64,000 bases of DNA from NCBI GenBank assembly GCA_001596155.1, contig CP014771.1, positions 1,302,001 to 1,366,000 on the forward strand, read 5' to 3'. The first letter of the stretch is position 1; each line of letters starts with the position of its first letter. Under the pieces are notes generated by a model, which saw nothing but the letters and a program-made list of their open reading frames with translations, searched no databases and had not been told where the DNA came from. Shown here one piece after another: positions 41,052 to 50,380 of this stretch. Both the position numbers and the translations under genes were made by a program. Source of the DNA: Hymenobacter psoromatis (GTDB lineage Bacteria; Bacteroidota; Bacteroidia; Cytophagales; Hymenobacteraceae).

Positions 41052-42188
41052 TTACAGCGCCAGCAGCGGCAAAGTAACCACGAACTCGCCGCCCACCGGC
41101 CCGGCCGCCACCGGCCGCGGGGTGAGAAAGCCGTAGCGGGCGCGCAGGTTGGCCAGGCCGCGGCCCGAGGCTTCGTTGGCGGGCAGGCGGCGGGGGCGCA
41201 GCGTGTTGCGCACGGTGAGGGTCGCGGCGGCGGCATCCACGGTCACGCGCAGGCGCAGCGGGTCGGCCTGGTAGGCAGCGTTGTGCTTGAGGGCGTTTTC
41301 GAGCAGCAGCTGCAAGGCCAGCGGCGGCAGGTAGAAGTTGGGGCCTGGTGCCTGGGGCTTGGTGCTTGGGATAGTGAATTCGACTTGCAGGGCTTCGTCG
41401 AGGCGGGTTTTCTGCAGAAAAACGTAGGCCTCGGCAAATTGCAATTCTTCCGCCAGCGGCACCAGCTCCTGGCTCTGGCTGTCGAGCACGTAGCGGTACA
41501 CGCTGCTGAGCTGGCGGATGAAGCGCACGGCGCGGGCCGGGTCGTTTTCTTCTACTAACGAGGTGAGGGCGTTGAGTGAGTTGAAGAGAAAATGCGGGTC
41601 CACCTGCCGGCGCAAGGAGTCGAGGCGGGCCACGGCCGATTCTTTTTCCAGCCGCTCGGCCCGCACGGTGGCCTCGCGCCAGGCCAGCAAAAACGAGCGC
41701 GAGTGCATAAAGAGCGAGATAATCACCGTCATCAGCAGCGAAAAGGCCGACTCGGACCAGAAGCGGTGCCGCAAGGAGTAGCCCAGCGCGCGGTGGCTAA
41801 GCAACATGGAGAAACTCTCCCGCACCACCACTATCACCAGCAGCGAGGCCAGAAACGAAAAACCCACCGTGACCAGCAGCCGCCGCATGGGCTGTTCGCT
41901 CCAGCCGGTGCGCACGTTGAGCAGGTCGGCGGTGTAGGCGTTGGCAAACCACAGCCCCGCCGCGAAGCTGAAGGCAATGACCACCGAAATGGCGTAGCTC
42001 TTCGGGTCGCGCCAGGGCGGCGGCGCAAACATGGCCGCCGTGCCGAAGCTGGCCAGCACTATCCAGCCCAGCACCCGCCCAAAGGCCCGCACCTGCGAGC
42101 GCTCCACCGTGGTGACCCAGGGCGTGCCGGCCGGGGCCGGGTCGGCGTAGGGCGGGGCAGCGGGGGCGGGCGGCAAAAAGGAGGGCAC
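41052..42188 (-). CDS. LytS/AlgZ-type sensor histidine kinase
   Basis: 378 residues from GTG 42188. A proline-rich start, four membrane helices at about 40-165, a short coiled coil (REATVRAERLEKESAVARLDSL), and the His_kinase domain with DPHFLFNSLNALTSLV, N box LLLENALKHNAA and G box GRGLANLRARYG. A short run (about 41342-41374) encoding STKPQAPGP looks like an in-frame small repeat of the AAGCACCAAG type. Partner of the regulator at 39546. Confidence 0.88.
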   Translation of the reverse strand: MPSFLPPAPAAPPYADPAPAGTPWVTTVERSQVRAFGRVLGWIVLASFGTAAMFAPPPWRDPKSYAISVVIAFSFAAGLWFANAYTADLLNVRTGWSEQPMRRLLVTVGFSFLASLLVIVVVRESFSMLLSHRALGYSLRHRFWSESAFSLLMTVIISLFMHSRSFLLAWREATVRAERLEKESAVARLDSLRRQVDPHFLFNSLNALTSLVEENDPARAVRFIRQLSSVYRYVLDSQSQELVPLAEELQFAEAYVFLQKTRLDEALQVEFTIPSTKPQAPGPNFYLPPLALQLLLENALKHNAAYQADPLRLRVTVDAAAATLTVRNTLRPRRLPANEASGRGLANLRARYGFLTPRPVAAGPVGGEFVVTLPLLAL

Positions 42189-42271
42189 GGCAGGCAGCTA
42201 AAAGAATGAGGAGGCCATAAAAATAACGCTTGCCGGGGCGAAGCGGCCCGGCGAGGGGGGGGGGTAGGCGG

Positions 42272-42994
42272 CTACTTGCTGGTGGCCGTGGCCGCTATCT
42301 CGTATTTTTTGAGGCGGCCCAGCACCTGGCTTTGGCCCCAGTTAGGCGCGAGCGGCCCGGCCGGCTGGAAGGCGACAAACCGGGCTTTGGCCTCCTCATA
42401 AAGTGGCTTGGCAGCCTCGGCCCCGCCCCCAAACATACTTGGTGTGTAGTACACGTTGTTGGCCCCCACCAGGTAGGGGCGCGGGTTAGCGGGGTTCTGC
42501 GCTTTGGCCTGGGCCACGGCTTCGGTTACCAGGCGCGAATATTTCGCGCTGCGCGGCATGGGCGCGATGCCCAGCCGGGCCTGGTACGCGTAGGCTTGCA
42601 GCGTTAGCAGCTCGCTTTCGTCGCTCTGCAGCAGGTGGGCCTGGGCCAGCGCGGCCTCGGCCTGGTCGAGGGTTTTGTCCTTGGCATCGCCGTTTTCTTT
42701 GCTTTGGAAAACGTTGATGACCAAGGCATACGCCTGGTAGTAGCGCGGCAGCCAGTCGGCGGGGGCCACGGTGGCGGCGCGCTCCAGCTTGGCGGCCAGG
42801 GCTTTTAGCTCGGCCGGGTCGCCGGTGCTCATCACCTGCGTAATGGTCGCGCCCAGCAGTTCGGCGTAGCCGGCAGGGGTAGGGGCCGCGGTGGCCACCG
42901 GAGCGGGCAAAACCGGGGCGGCGGCGGGCGTCGTTTGGGCGAGGGCGGCCAGGCTAGCGGCGGCGAGGGCGAGGGTAAGCAGCGACTTTTTCAT
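42272..42994 (-). CDS. hypothetical secreted TPR-like protein
   Basis: 240 residues with a clean signal peptide (MKKSLLTLALAAASLAALAQ) and an Ala/Pro-rich linker to about 40. The rest is helical and repetitive (LLGATITQVMSTGDPAELKALAAKL, DQAEAALAQAHLLQ, LTLQAYAYQARLG, AKPLYEEAKARF), like tetratricopeptide or Sel1-type helical hairpins. It is periplasmic. Function unknown. It lies upstream of the LytS-like kinase on the same strand but with a gap of about 80 bases. Confidence 0.72.
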   Translation of the reverse strand: MKKSLLTLALAAASLAALAQTTPAAAPVLPAPVATAAPTPAGYAELLGATITQVMSTGDPAELKALAAKLERAATVAPADWLPRYYQAYALVINVFQSKENGDAKDKTLDQAEAALAQAHLLQSDESELLTLQAYAYQARLGIAPMPRSAKYSRLVTEAVAQAKAQNPANPRPYLVGANNVYYTPSMFGGGAEAAKPLYEEAKARFVAFQPAGPLAPNWGQSQVLGRLKKYEIAATATSK

Positions 42995-43238
42995 GACTCA
43001 GAAAGGGGGCAAGGTGGTTGGTGGTGGAGAATGCGTCAAAGGTGCCGCCGCCCGCCCGCCGCCAAAAATGCCCGTTGCCGAAGCGTGCGGAGCGCCCCCC
43101 GAAACCGCCGAAACGCGCGCGGAAGCGTTAGCCGCCGCGCCGGGCCGCCGCCTGGCCTATACTTTTGCCTACCCCTGCCTGGCCAGCCAGGCGCTTGCTC
43201 ATCGCCCTCCAAACAGCCCCAACTCTTCACCTTAACTC

Positions 43239-44381
43239 ATGCAGGCTCAGCTACTTTCCAATCCCTACCCCCCTACCCTCAGCCCCAAGCCGCACTACGC
43301 CATTCTGGACGGCCTGCGGGGCGTGGCCGCGCTGGTGGTGGTGGCGTTTCACCTGGGCGAGGCGCACGCCACGAGCTACCTCGACCAGGTTATTAACCAC
43401 GGCTACCTGGCGGTCGATTTCTTCTTTCTGCTCTCGGGCTTCGTCATTGGCTACGCCTATGATGACCGCTGGAGCCGCCTCACGCTCAAGGGGTTCGTGC
43501 GGGCCCGGCTCATCCGGCTCCAGCCGATGGTGGTGCTGGGCATGGTCGTCGGGGCCCTGTGCTTCTACTTTCAGGCGGGGCCGCTGTGGCCGGGCATCGC
43601 GCAGGTGCCGGTCTGGAAAATGCTGCTGGTCATGCTCATCGGGTTTACGCTGCTACCGGTGCCGGTTTCGCTCGACATTCGGGGCTGGCAAGAAATGCAC
43701 CCGCTCAACGGGCCGGGCTGGTCGCTGTTTTTCGAATATATCGCCAACCTGCTGTACGCGCTCGGCGTGCGCAAGCTTTCCAACGCCGCGCTGGCGGGGC
43801 TGGTGGCGCTGGCGGGCGCGGCCCTCGTGCAGCTGGCCGTGACCAGCCCCGACGGCGACGTGGTGGGCGGCTGGTCGCTCACCAGCCTCCAGCTGCGCAT
43901 CGGGTTCACGCGGATGCTGTACCCGTTTTTCGCGGGGCTGCTGCTGTCGCGCGTGGCGGGCCTGGGCCGCGTCAAAAACGCCTTCAGCTGGTGCAGCCTG
44001 CTGCTGGTGCTGGTGCTGGCCTGGCCACGCGTGGGCGGGTCCACTCATTTGTGGGCCAATGGCTTATACGATTCGCTCAGCATCATTTTTGTCTTTCCGC
44101 TGCTGGTGTGGATCGGGGCCAGCGGGCACATTGCCAGCGCCGGGGCCGCCCGGCTGAGCAAGTTTTTCGGCGACATTTCCTACCCCCTCTACATTACCCA
44201 TTACCCGCTCATCTATATTTACACGGGCTGGGTGAGCGCCCACAAACTATCCGGCCAGCAGGGCTGGCCGGTGGCCGTGCTCACGTTCGGGGCCGCCGTC
44301 GCGCTCGCCTATGTTAGTTTGAAATTCTATGACGAGCCCGTGCGGAGGTGGTTGAAAAAGCGGCTGCCCGCCACGAGTTGA
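43239..44381 (+). CDS. acyltransferase family 3 membrane protein
   Basis: 380 residues with about ten membrane helices. The opening HYAILDGLRGVAALVVVAFHLGEAH holds the catalytic His of acyltransferase_3 (OafA/NodX), and FFFLLSGFVIGYAYDDRW and FFGDISYPLYITHYPLIYIYTGW are the other typical segments. These enzymes O-acylate sugars, often of surface polysaccharides, on the outside of the membrane. Start ATG 43239. It is convergent with the TonB receptor gene, with family-B repeat 44424-44528 between them. Confidence 0.88.
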   Translation: MQAQLLSNPYPPTLSPKPHYAILDGLRGVAALVVVAFHLGEAHATSYLDQVINHGYLAVDFFFLLSGFVIGYAYDDRWSRLTLKGFVRARLIRLQPMVVLGMVVGALCFYFQAGPLWPGIAQVPVWKMLLVMLIGFTLLPVPVSLDIRGWQEMHPLNGPGWSLFFEYIANLLYALGVRKLSNAALAGLVALAGAALVQLAVTSPDGDVVGGWSLTSLQLRIGFTRMLYPFFAGLLLSRVAGLGRVKNAFSWCSLLLVLVLAWPRVGGSTHLWANGLYDSLSIIFVFPLLVWIGASGHIASAGAARLSKFFGDISYPLYITHYPLIYIYTGWVSAHKLSGQQGWPVAVLTFGAAVALAYVSLKFYDEPVRRWLKKRLPATS

Positions 44382-44423
44382 AGACTATTAAAGCTGCTTA
44401 GGAAGCAAGAAAAGTCACCTAAG

Positions 44424-44528
44424 TGTCATTCCGAGCTTGCCGAGGAATCTCGCCCGCATCTTTCGGGCCTCGTTCGGGCCTTGTTCAATGATGCGAGCGA
44501 GATTCCTCGGCAAGCTCGGAATGACGTT
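44424..44528. repeat. palindromic repeat family B, copy 4
   Basis: GTCATTCCGAGCTTGCCGAG and its complement are the outer arms, continuing with GAATCTCGCCCGCATC and GATGCGAGCGAGATTC. This is the CCGAGCTTGCCGAGGAATCT subtype shared with 63827-63936. It lies between convergent genes. Confidence 0.85.
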
Positions 44529-44552
44529 CTATCTATTTCCTAGACAACGCCC

Positions 44553-46796
44553 TTAGTCCGGGGCTACTGACGTGTCGCCGGGCGTCTTTTTATTAATCGA
44601 AATAAGCAACGCGGCCACCACCATTTGCGGCGTCAGCGAGCGCACCGGCACGGCGGCGTACTGGCCGCTGGCGTCGAGCGCGGCGGCGTACCGGTAGCCG
44701 TAGAGGTTGTCGCGGCCCAGCACGTTGGTCACGGCCAGGTGCATGATGGTGAACTGCCCGGCCAGGTGCGTGAGGTAGCTCAGGCTAAGGTCGAGCTGCT
44801 GAAAGCCGGGCGTGCGGCCCTGGTTGTAGCCGGGCTGGTTGGGGTCGTAGTAGGCGCGCGGGCTGCCGTAGCTGAGCGTGCCACTGAGCTGAAGGTGCTG
44901 TTTCTCAAACCAATACTTGCCCACCAGGCTCAGGCTGTGGCTGGCGGCAAAGGTGGGCACGGCCGGCGCAAGGTCGCCGCGAAACTGCCGGCGGGTGTCG
45001 AGCAGGCCGTAGCTCACCCAATAATCTACCTTTTTGAAGGTCTGGTAGCGGTCGCGCCAAAACACGTCCAGGCCCCGCGCGTAGCCGCGGCCGCTGTTGG
45101 CGTAGGCGCTGGCGTTGAGCGGGTTATAGCCGTCGAAGCGCACCAGCTTTTGGTAGTCCTTATAATAGAGCTCGGCGTGCAGGGTGCGGGCGGCCGTGGT
45201 GCGCTGGTAGCTGAGGATGTAGTGGGCGGCCTGCTCGAAGCCCAGCCGGGGCTGCACGCGCAGCAGGTCGTTGGTAGGGTTTTGGTAAAATAGCCCGCCG
45301 ATGGCCGAGAGCTGGCCGCTGGCCCCCAGCTGCCAGGCCAGGGCCAGGCGCGGGGCCAGGCTGGCCCGGCCGAGCAGCGCCGAGTACTCGCCCCGCAGCC
45401 CTACCCTCCCCGTGAGGCGCGGGGCCAGGCTCAGGTCGCTTTCGCCAAAAACGGCGGTGCGCTTTTCAAGAAAGCCGGGCGTGTAAACGGGCGCATCGGG
45501 CGTGGCCTGGTAGCGCAGGTCGTAGCGCTGGGCGGTGGTTTCGGCCCCCAGCTTGAGATTAAACCAGGTGCTGGCCGAGTCGTTGGTGAGCACCAGGCGG
45601 GCGGTGGCGGTTTGCTCGCGCTCGTCAATAGTCTGCGGCTCGGGGCGCACGTCGTTGTGCTCGCGGGCCAGGGCCAGGCCGGTGTTCAGGCTCCAGCCGG
45701 CGCGCAGGGCGGTGCGGTAGGTGGCGTTGAGGTAGGCGTTGTCGTTGCGCAGGCCGGTGAGGCGGCCGGTGGCGGCGTAGGCGGCCTCGGGGTCGGGCTG
45801 GCGGGTGGCTACCTGCTGGGCGGCGTAGGTGGCGTATATTTTCAACATGCCATACTGGCCGGTGCGGTGGGCCAGGCGCACGGCTCCGCCCAGGCTGCGC
45901 GGAGCTTCTTCCCAACGCTGGTCAGGCGCGGTGAGGCCGAAATACGGGGCCAGGTTGGTGTAGTCCACGTTGGCCGACACGGAGGTGCGCGCCCAGCGCT
46001 GCGTGCGGCTCAGGCTGCCGCCCACGCTCAGCAGCGAAATGCCGGTCTGGGTTTCGGGGGCCAGGTCCACCGAGTTCAGGCCCACCACCGCGCTCAACGC
46101 CTGCCCGTATTCGGCCGAGTAGCCGCCGGTGCTGAAAAGCGTGCCCTTAAAGAGGGTCGGCGAAAACCGGCCCCGCGCCGGCACGCCGCTCACGGCCCCG
46201 CCGTAGGGGCTTTGCACGGGCAGGCCGTCGAGGTAGATGCGGGTTTCGGAAGCCGCCCCGCCGCGCACGAACAGCTTACCCTCCTCGCCCACCCGCGTGG
46301 TGCCGGGCAGGGTGTTGAGGGCGGCGGCGATGTCAGCGTTGGCCCCGGCCGTGGTCAGAATATCGAGCGGCTTGAACACCGCCGCCCGCCGCTCGTCGCT
46401 GGCCTCGAAGGCCCCGCCCGTAATCACGACCGCGCCCAGCGAAGCCCGGCTCGCGCGCAGCCGGCGGGGGGGTAGGGCCAGCAATCCGCCCGGCAGGGCC
46501 AGCGGCGTTTCCTGCATTTCGTAGCCAATGAGCGTAGCCACGAGCGGTAGCGTGCCCGTGGCCGTCGTGCTAAAATCGAATTGTCCCAGCGAGTCGGTCG
46601 TCGCGCCGTCGAAGGTCGTTTTCAGAAACACGTTGGCACCCGGCAGCGGGCGGCCCGCCGCGTCGAGCACGGTGCCGCTGAGGCGCGTGGCGGCCGGCAC
46701 TGGGGCTTGGGCCGCAACCGGGGGGGTAGGGACCTGGGCCAACGCCCCGGCGGCGGGGCCGAAACTGAGCAGGGCGGCGAGGAGCGAGTTTTTCAT
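44553..46796 (-). CDS. TonB-dependent outer-membrane receptor
   Basis: 747 residues from ATG 46796 (signal peptide MKNSLLAALLSFGPAAGALAQ); an in-frame start at 46856 adds 20 residues that overlap the promoter box. After a CarboxypepD_reg-like domain (RLSGTVLDAAGRPLPGANVFL) comes the plug (DILTTAGANADIAAALNTLPG, EGKLFVRGGAASETRIYLDGLPVQ) and a 22-strand barrel. It is shorter than SusC proteins, has no SusD partner beside it, and fits a receptor for iron chelates or another small ligand. The ligand is unknown. Confidence 0.9.
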   Translation of the reverse strand: MKNSLLAALLSFGPAAGALAQVPTPPVAAQAPVPAATRLSGTVLDAAGRPLPGANVFLKTTFDGATTDSLGQFDFSTTATGTLPLVATLIGYEMQETPLALPGGLLALPPRRLRASRASLGAVVITGGAFEASDERRAAVFKPLDILTTAGANADIAAALNTLPGTTRVGEEGKLFVRGGAASETRIYLDGLPVQSPYGGAVSGVPARGRFSPTLFKGTLFSTGGYSAEYGQALSAVVGLNSVDLAPETQTGISLLSVGGSLSRTQRWARTSVSANVDYTNLAPYFGLTAPDQRWEEAPRSLGGAVRLAHRTGQYGMLKIYATYAAQQVATRQPDPEAAYAATGRLTGLRNDNAYLNATYRTALRAGWSLNTGLALAREHNDVRPEPQTIDEREQTATARLVLTNDSASTWFNLKLGAETTAQRYDLRYQATPDAPVYTPGFLEKRTAVFGESDLSLAPRLTGRVGLRGEYSALLGRASLAPRLALAWQLGASGQLSAIGGLFYQNPTNDLLRVQPRLGFEQAAHYILSYQRTTAARTLHAELYYKDYQKLVRFDGYNPLNASAYANSGRGYARGLDVFWRDRYQTFKKVDYWVSYGLLDTRRQFRGDLAPAVPTFAASHSLSLVGKYWFEKQHLQLSGTLSYGSPRAYYDPNQPGYNQGRTPGFQQLDLSLSYLTHLAGQFTIMHLAVTNVLGRDNLYGYRYAAALDASGQYAAVPVRSLTPQMVVAALLISINKKTPGDTSVAPD

Positions 46797-46824
46797 GGGG
46801 CCGGGGATAGCAAAAGCGATGGCC

Positions 46825-46833
46825 CAAAGGTGC
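46825..46833 (-). promoter_or_regulatory. putative -7 box of the TonB receptor gene (GCACCTTTG)
   Basis: On the minus strand GCACCTTTGGGCC lies 28 bases before ATG 46796. The same 13-mer occurs on the plus strand at 47312 before the adenylate-forming enzyme gene, so the two divergent genes share one promoter sequence. Confidence 0.5.
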
Positions 46834-46920
46834 CCGCCCCGGCCGGGGTCCTTCAACTAAAAGCTGCCGAAACCGCCAAACCCGCCGCTGAACCGTAGGC
46901 AATCGCGCCAGCCGAACAAG

Positions 46921-47014
46921 CGGGCTATTGGCTTTCTAGCCGGCTGTCCGCTTGTCGTCAGAACAAACGGCGCGAACGACGAGCGGACAGCCGGCCAAAA
47001 AGCCGGCAGCCCGC
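46921..47014. repeat. inverted repeat F
   Basis: Arms CGGGCTATTGGCTTTC / GCCGGCAGCCCG with inner GGCTGTCCGCTTGTCG and CGAGCGGACAGCC. The core AGAAC-ARCGGCGCGAACGAC also occurs in repeat G (59782-59926) in opposite orientation. It lies in the 573-bp gap between the TonB receptor and the adenylate-forming enzyme; the rest of the gap (47015-47311) holds nothing I can support. Confidence 0.8.
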
Positions 47015-47311
47015 CCATCGTTCCAGTCAAGTAGTCCGAAAGCGCGCCGGCCGCTATTCAAGCAGCTTTCGCGGCCCGCTTAAATGATTTCCAAAGTCTG
47101 ACTCCCCGGTGTCTTTTTGTGGCTTACGGCAGCATTTGGGGCGGGCTGAAAACGGGTAATTTTTTCAGGCAAATTTCTTATTTACAACTACTTAACTATC
47201 AATTCTGTCCTACCTCCTCCAGCTAGCCCAGCCGCCCCAGGGCGGGCAAAACAGCGCGCCGTAAAGTCTGACGCGGGCAACTATCGATTAGCTTCTTGGT
47301 GAGTTGAAAAC

Positions 47312-47320
47312 GCACCTTTG
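47312..47320 (+). promoter_or_regulatory. putative -7 box (GCACCTTTG)
   Basis: GCACCTTTGGGCC 50 bases before ATG 47370. TTGGTGAGTTG upstream could hold the -33 element. It probably opens the transcript for the adenylate-forming enzyme and the genes that follow. Confidence 0.45.
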
Positions 47321-47369
47321 GGCCACCTCCCCGCCGCGACCGTCGCGGCCGGGTTTTCCGCCCCTCGCC

Positions 47370-48860
47370 ATGCATCCCAATTTCGCCGAGCGCCTGTTTT
47401 CGAGCCTGCTGGCCGACCCGGCGCGCACCGTGCTGCGCTGGCCCGACCCGCGCCCCGGTGCCTCAGCCACCACCCTGAGCGGGGCCGAGCTGCTGGGCCG
47501 GGTGCGCGCCTGGCAGCAGGCCCTGGAACGCGCCGGCCCCCTACCCCCCGGCGCGCCCGTGCTGCTGGCCCAGCCCGGCAGCCCCGAGCTGGTGGCGGCC
47601 CTGCTGGCAGTGCTGGGTCTGGGCGCGGTGCCGGTGCTGCCCCCCGCCGGCGCCACTGCCCGCCAGCTGCTGGCGCTGCTGCGCGCCGAGCGCATTGGGC
47701 ACGTGGCCACTACGCCCGGCGCCCGGTGCTGGCTGGCCGGGCCGGGCCGCCTGCTGGGCTGCCGCTGCGTGGCCGCCGCGCCCGCTGCGGGCGAACTAGT
47801 TGGCCCGCCCCTACCCCCCCTGCTGCGGCCGGTGCCGCCGGGCCAGGCGGCACTGGTGTCGCACAGCTCGGGGTCGGCTTCGGGGCGGCCCACGGCGGTG
47901 CGGCGCAGCCACGCGGTGTTGCAGCAGCAGCACGAGGCGCTGCGGCGGCAGTTTCCGCCGTGGGCGGGGCAGCGCGATTTTCCGCTCTTTCCCAACGTCA
48001 TTCTGCACAACCTGGCGGTGGGTGCGCTCAGCGTGGTGCCCGACCTGGCACGCGGCCTGGCGCGGCTGGCCCCCGGCCGCGTGCTGGCCCAGCTGGCAGC
48101 CGAGCAAGTGCAAACCCTCACCGGCAACGTCTTTTATTTCAATGCCTTGCTGACTGAATTGCACCGGCAACCGGCTACTTTCCCGGCGGTGCGGGCGCTG
48201 GGCGTGGGCGGCTCGCCGGTGCCCGAGCAGCTGCTGGCGGCCCTGCGGCCGTGGTTCCCCAGGGCCACGCTGCACGTCATCTACGGAGCCTCCGAGGCCG
48301 AGCCCATCGCGGTGCGAAATGTGGTTGATACTGTGCTCGACCCGCGCCGGGGCTACTGCGTGGGGCCGCCCGTGGCGGGGCTGCGCGTGCGGCTGCGGCA
48401 GCCCGCGCCGGTGTGGCTGCCCGCCCCTACCCCCCCGCTGCCGGGCGGCCCACTCCCCACGCCGGTGGCGGGCGAAATTCTGGTGGCTGGCCCCCACGTG
48501 GCCCGGCCCACCGGCGCGCCCGAATACCTGGCCACCGGCGACTACGGCTACTTCGACGCGGCGGGGCAATTGTGGCTGGTGGGCCGGCGCGGGGCGGCCG
48601 GCCTGGTGCGCGGCGTGGGCCACTACCAGCTGGAGCACTACCTGCGCCAGCTACCCGGCGTGGCCCAGGTGGCGGCCCGCCCGCTGGCCCACGGCGGGCA
48701 GTTTGAGCTGTTCGTGGTGGGTAGCCGGCCGGCCGCTGCGCTGCGCGACGCCGTGGCCGAGGCCTTTGGCGAGGGCCTGCTGGGGCCGGTGCGCTACCGC
48801 CCCCGGCTGCCGGTCGATGGCCGGCATCTTTCTAAAATTCGCTACGACTTGTTGGGTTGA
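47370..48860 (+). CDS. adenylate-forming (AMP-binding) enzyme
   Basis: 496 residues of the ANL superfamily: SHSSGSASGRPTAVRRSH (P-loop-like), VIYGASEAEPIAVRNV (A5), YLATGDYGYFDAAGQLWLVGR (A7) and C-terminal VDGRHLSKIRYDLLG, where the conserved Lys (LSKI) would be catalytic. It activates a carboxylic acid as acyl-AMP; sequence is unusual in the P-loop (SSGSASG in place of SGTTGxPK). A second AMP-binding enzyme (menE-like, 28488) is distinct. It starts a neighbourhood with a BtaA-like protein and a sugar/choline-type kinase. Substrate unknown. Confidence 0.8.
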   Translation: MHPNFAERLFSSLLADPARTVLRWPDPRPGASATTLSGAELLGRVRAWQQALERAGPLPPGAPVLLAQPGSPELVAALLAVLGLGAVPVLPPAGATARQLLALLRAERIGHVATTPGARCWLAGPGRLLGCRCVAAAPAAGELVGPPLPPLLRPVPPGQAALVSHSSGSASGRPTAVRRSHAVLQQQHEALRRQFPPWAGQRDFPLFPNVILHNLAVGALSVVPDLARGLARLAPGRVLAQLAAEQVQTLTGNVFYFNALLTELHRQPATFPAVRALGVGGSPVPEQLLAALRPWFPRATLHVIYGASEAEPIAVRNVVDTVLDPRRGYCVGPPVAGLRVRLRQPAPVWLPAPTPPLPGGPLPTPVAGEILVAGPHVARPTGAPEYLATGDYGYFDAAGQLWLVGRRGAAGLVRGVGHYQLEHYLRQLPGVAQVAARPLAHGGQFELFVVGSRPAAALRDAVAEAFGEGLLGPVRYRPRLPVDGRHLSKIRYDLLG

Positions 48861-48917
48861 TTTTTAATTAGTTGTCATTAATAGCGCAGCGCCGCAATCC
48901 TTCCTTAGCTATTTGCG

Positions 48918-49035
48918 CAGTCTGTCCTTGCGAGCGCAGCAATCGCCCCCGAATGATGGACGAACGAGCTAGCGGAACGAGCGGCGCAGGTGTCGTTCTG
49001 GGGCGATTGCCGCGCTGCGCTCGCAAGGACAAAAG
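48918..49035. repeat. palindromic repeat family C, copy 3
   Basis: GTCTGTCCTTGCGAGCGCAG and CTGCGCTCGCAAGGACA are the outer arms, with GCAATCGCCCC and GGGGCGATTGC inside. It lies between two same-strand genes. A fragment TAGCGCAGCGCCGCAATCC just upstream (48890) may be a decayed arm. Confidence 0.8.
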
Positions 49036-49068
49036 CCTCCTACCCCCTCCCACCCTCCTACCCCCGCT

Positions 49069-50217
49069 ATGCACTCCGAATTTGCCCAGATTCCGCTCGA
49101 CCGCCTGCGCTACGGCCTGGTGTGGGAAAGCGCCGCAACGCTGTACGAGGCCCTCGACTTGCAGCCCGACGACCACGCACTCATCATCACCTCGGCGGGC
49201 TGCAATGTCCTCAACGCCCTGCTGGCCGGCCCGGCGCGCGTCACGGCCATCGACCTGAACCCAGTGCAAAACCACCTGCTGCGCCTCAAGCTGCACGTCA
49301 TTGCCCACCACCCGCCGGCCGTGCTGCGCGGCCTGCTGGGCCTCGATGGGCCGGCCGCCGTGGCCGCCGCCGGGGTGGCCCTGCGCGCCACCCTACCCCC
49401 CGCCGAGGGCGCAACGCTGGCCGAATGCCTGCGCCAGCACCCGCGCGGCCTGCTGCTGGCCGGGCAGCTCGAAGGCTACGTCACGGGCTTCGTGCCCAGC
49501 CTGCCAGCCGAGTGGCAGCATCGCCTGAACGGACTACTGGCTTGTGAATCAATCCGTCAGCAGCAGGCTTATTTCGCGGGCGAGCTGGACCAGCCGGCGT
49601 TTCGGCGGGCATTTGTTGCTTATTTCGACGCGACTAATTTGAGCCGGGGGCGCGACCCGCGCCTGTTTCGCTATGCCACCGACGCGGGCGGGGCTACTTT
49701 TTACGAGCGGCTGCGGCAGCACCTGGGCCGGCAGCTGGCCCGCGACAATTTCTTCCTGCGCTTCTTTTTCTTCGGCCCCGAGGGCCTGCCCGAACACCTC
49801 CTACCCCCCTGCTACCAGGCGGCCCACCACGCCACCCTGCGCGCCCACCTGCCCCGGCTGCGGCTGCGCACGGGCGAGGCCACGGAGTTTCTGCTGTCGG
49901 CGGCGGGGCAGCGCGTGAGCAAGGCGAGCTTATCTAATATTTTTGAATACGTGAGCCCCGCCGAGTTTGCGCGGGTGAGCGCGGCCCTGGCGGCCCGGCC
50001 CGCGCCGGCCCGGCCCCTGCGCGCCGTGTTCTGGAACCTGCTGCAAGCCCAGGCTCCCCTGCGCACGGCCGCCGTGCCGCTGCTGGCCGCTGCCTCGGCC
50101 CACCTCAGCGCGCGCGATGCCTGCTTCTATTTCGGCGGCGTGCGGGTGCTGGAATATCCCGCGCCGGTTGGCGAAGTGAGCAAAATGGAGTGTCGTGGCG
50201 AGTTGGCTTGGCGTTAG
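49069..50217 (+). CDS. DUF3419 / BtaA-like 3-amino-3-carboxypropyl transferase
   Basis: 382 residues. LRYGLVWESAATLYEALDLQPDDHALIITSAGCNVLNALL followed by VTAIDLNPVQNHLLRLKL is the S-adenosylmethionine-binding signature of DUF3419/BtaA, which moves the aminocarboxypropyl group of SAM to diacylglycerol in betaine-lipid (DGTS) synthesis. LPEHLLPPCYQ and ARDACFYFGGVRVLEY are in the expected order. No BtaB methyltransferase is seen nearby, so the product may be a homoserine lipid or another acceptor. Start ATG 49069. Confidence 0.85.
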   Translation: MHSEFAQIPLDRLRYGLVWESAATLYEALDLQPDDHALIITSAGCNVLNALLAGPARVTAIDLNPVQNHLLRLKLHVIAHHPPAVLRGLLGLDGPAAVAAAGVALRATLPPAEGATLAECLRQHPRGLLLAGQLEGYVTGFVPSLPAEWQHRLNGLLACESIRQQQAYFAGELDQPAFRRAFVAYFDATNLSRGRDPRLFRYATDAGGATFYERLRQHLGRQLARDNFFLRFFFFGPEGLPEHLLPPCYQAAHHATLRAHLPRLRLRTGEATEFLLSAAGQRVSKASLSNIFEYVSPAEFARVSAALAARPAPARPLRAVFWNLLQAQAPLRTAAVPLLAAASAHLSARDACFYFGGVRVLEYPAPVGEVSKMECRGELAWR

Positions 50218-50223
50218 AATCGT

Positions 50224-50330
50224 CCGTCATTGCGAGCGCAGCGAAGCAATCGCACTCGAACGACACCCGCGCCGGTCGTTCAGCCATCGTTCTGGAGCGA
50301 TTGCCGCACTGCGCTCGCAATGACAAACGT
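50224..50330. repeat. palindromic repeat family C, copy 4
   Basis: CGTCATTGCGAGCGCAGCGA and CGCTCGCAATGACAAACG as arms, with GCAATCGCACTC and GAGCGATTGC inside. It lies between the BtaA-like gene and the kinase gene. Confidence 0.85.
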
Positions 50331-50342
50331 CTTTAGGTAAAT

Positions 50343-50372
50343 TCTTAACTCTAAATTCTTAACTCTTAACTC
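50343..50372. repeat. repeat family A, copy 4 (single arm)
   Basis: TTCTTAACTCTAAATTCTTAACTCTTAACTC-type tandem run, corresponding to one arm of family A, just before the kinase start codon. Confidence 0.6.
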
Positions 50373-50380
50373 CCTACCCC

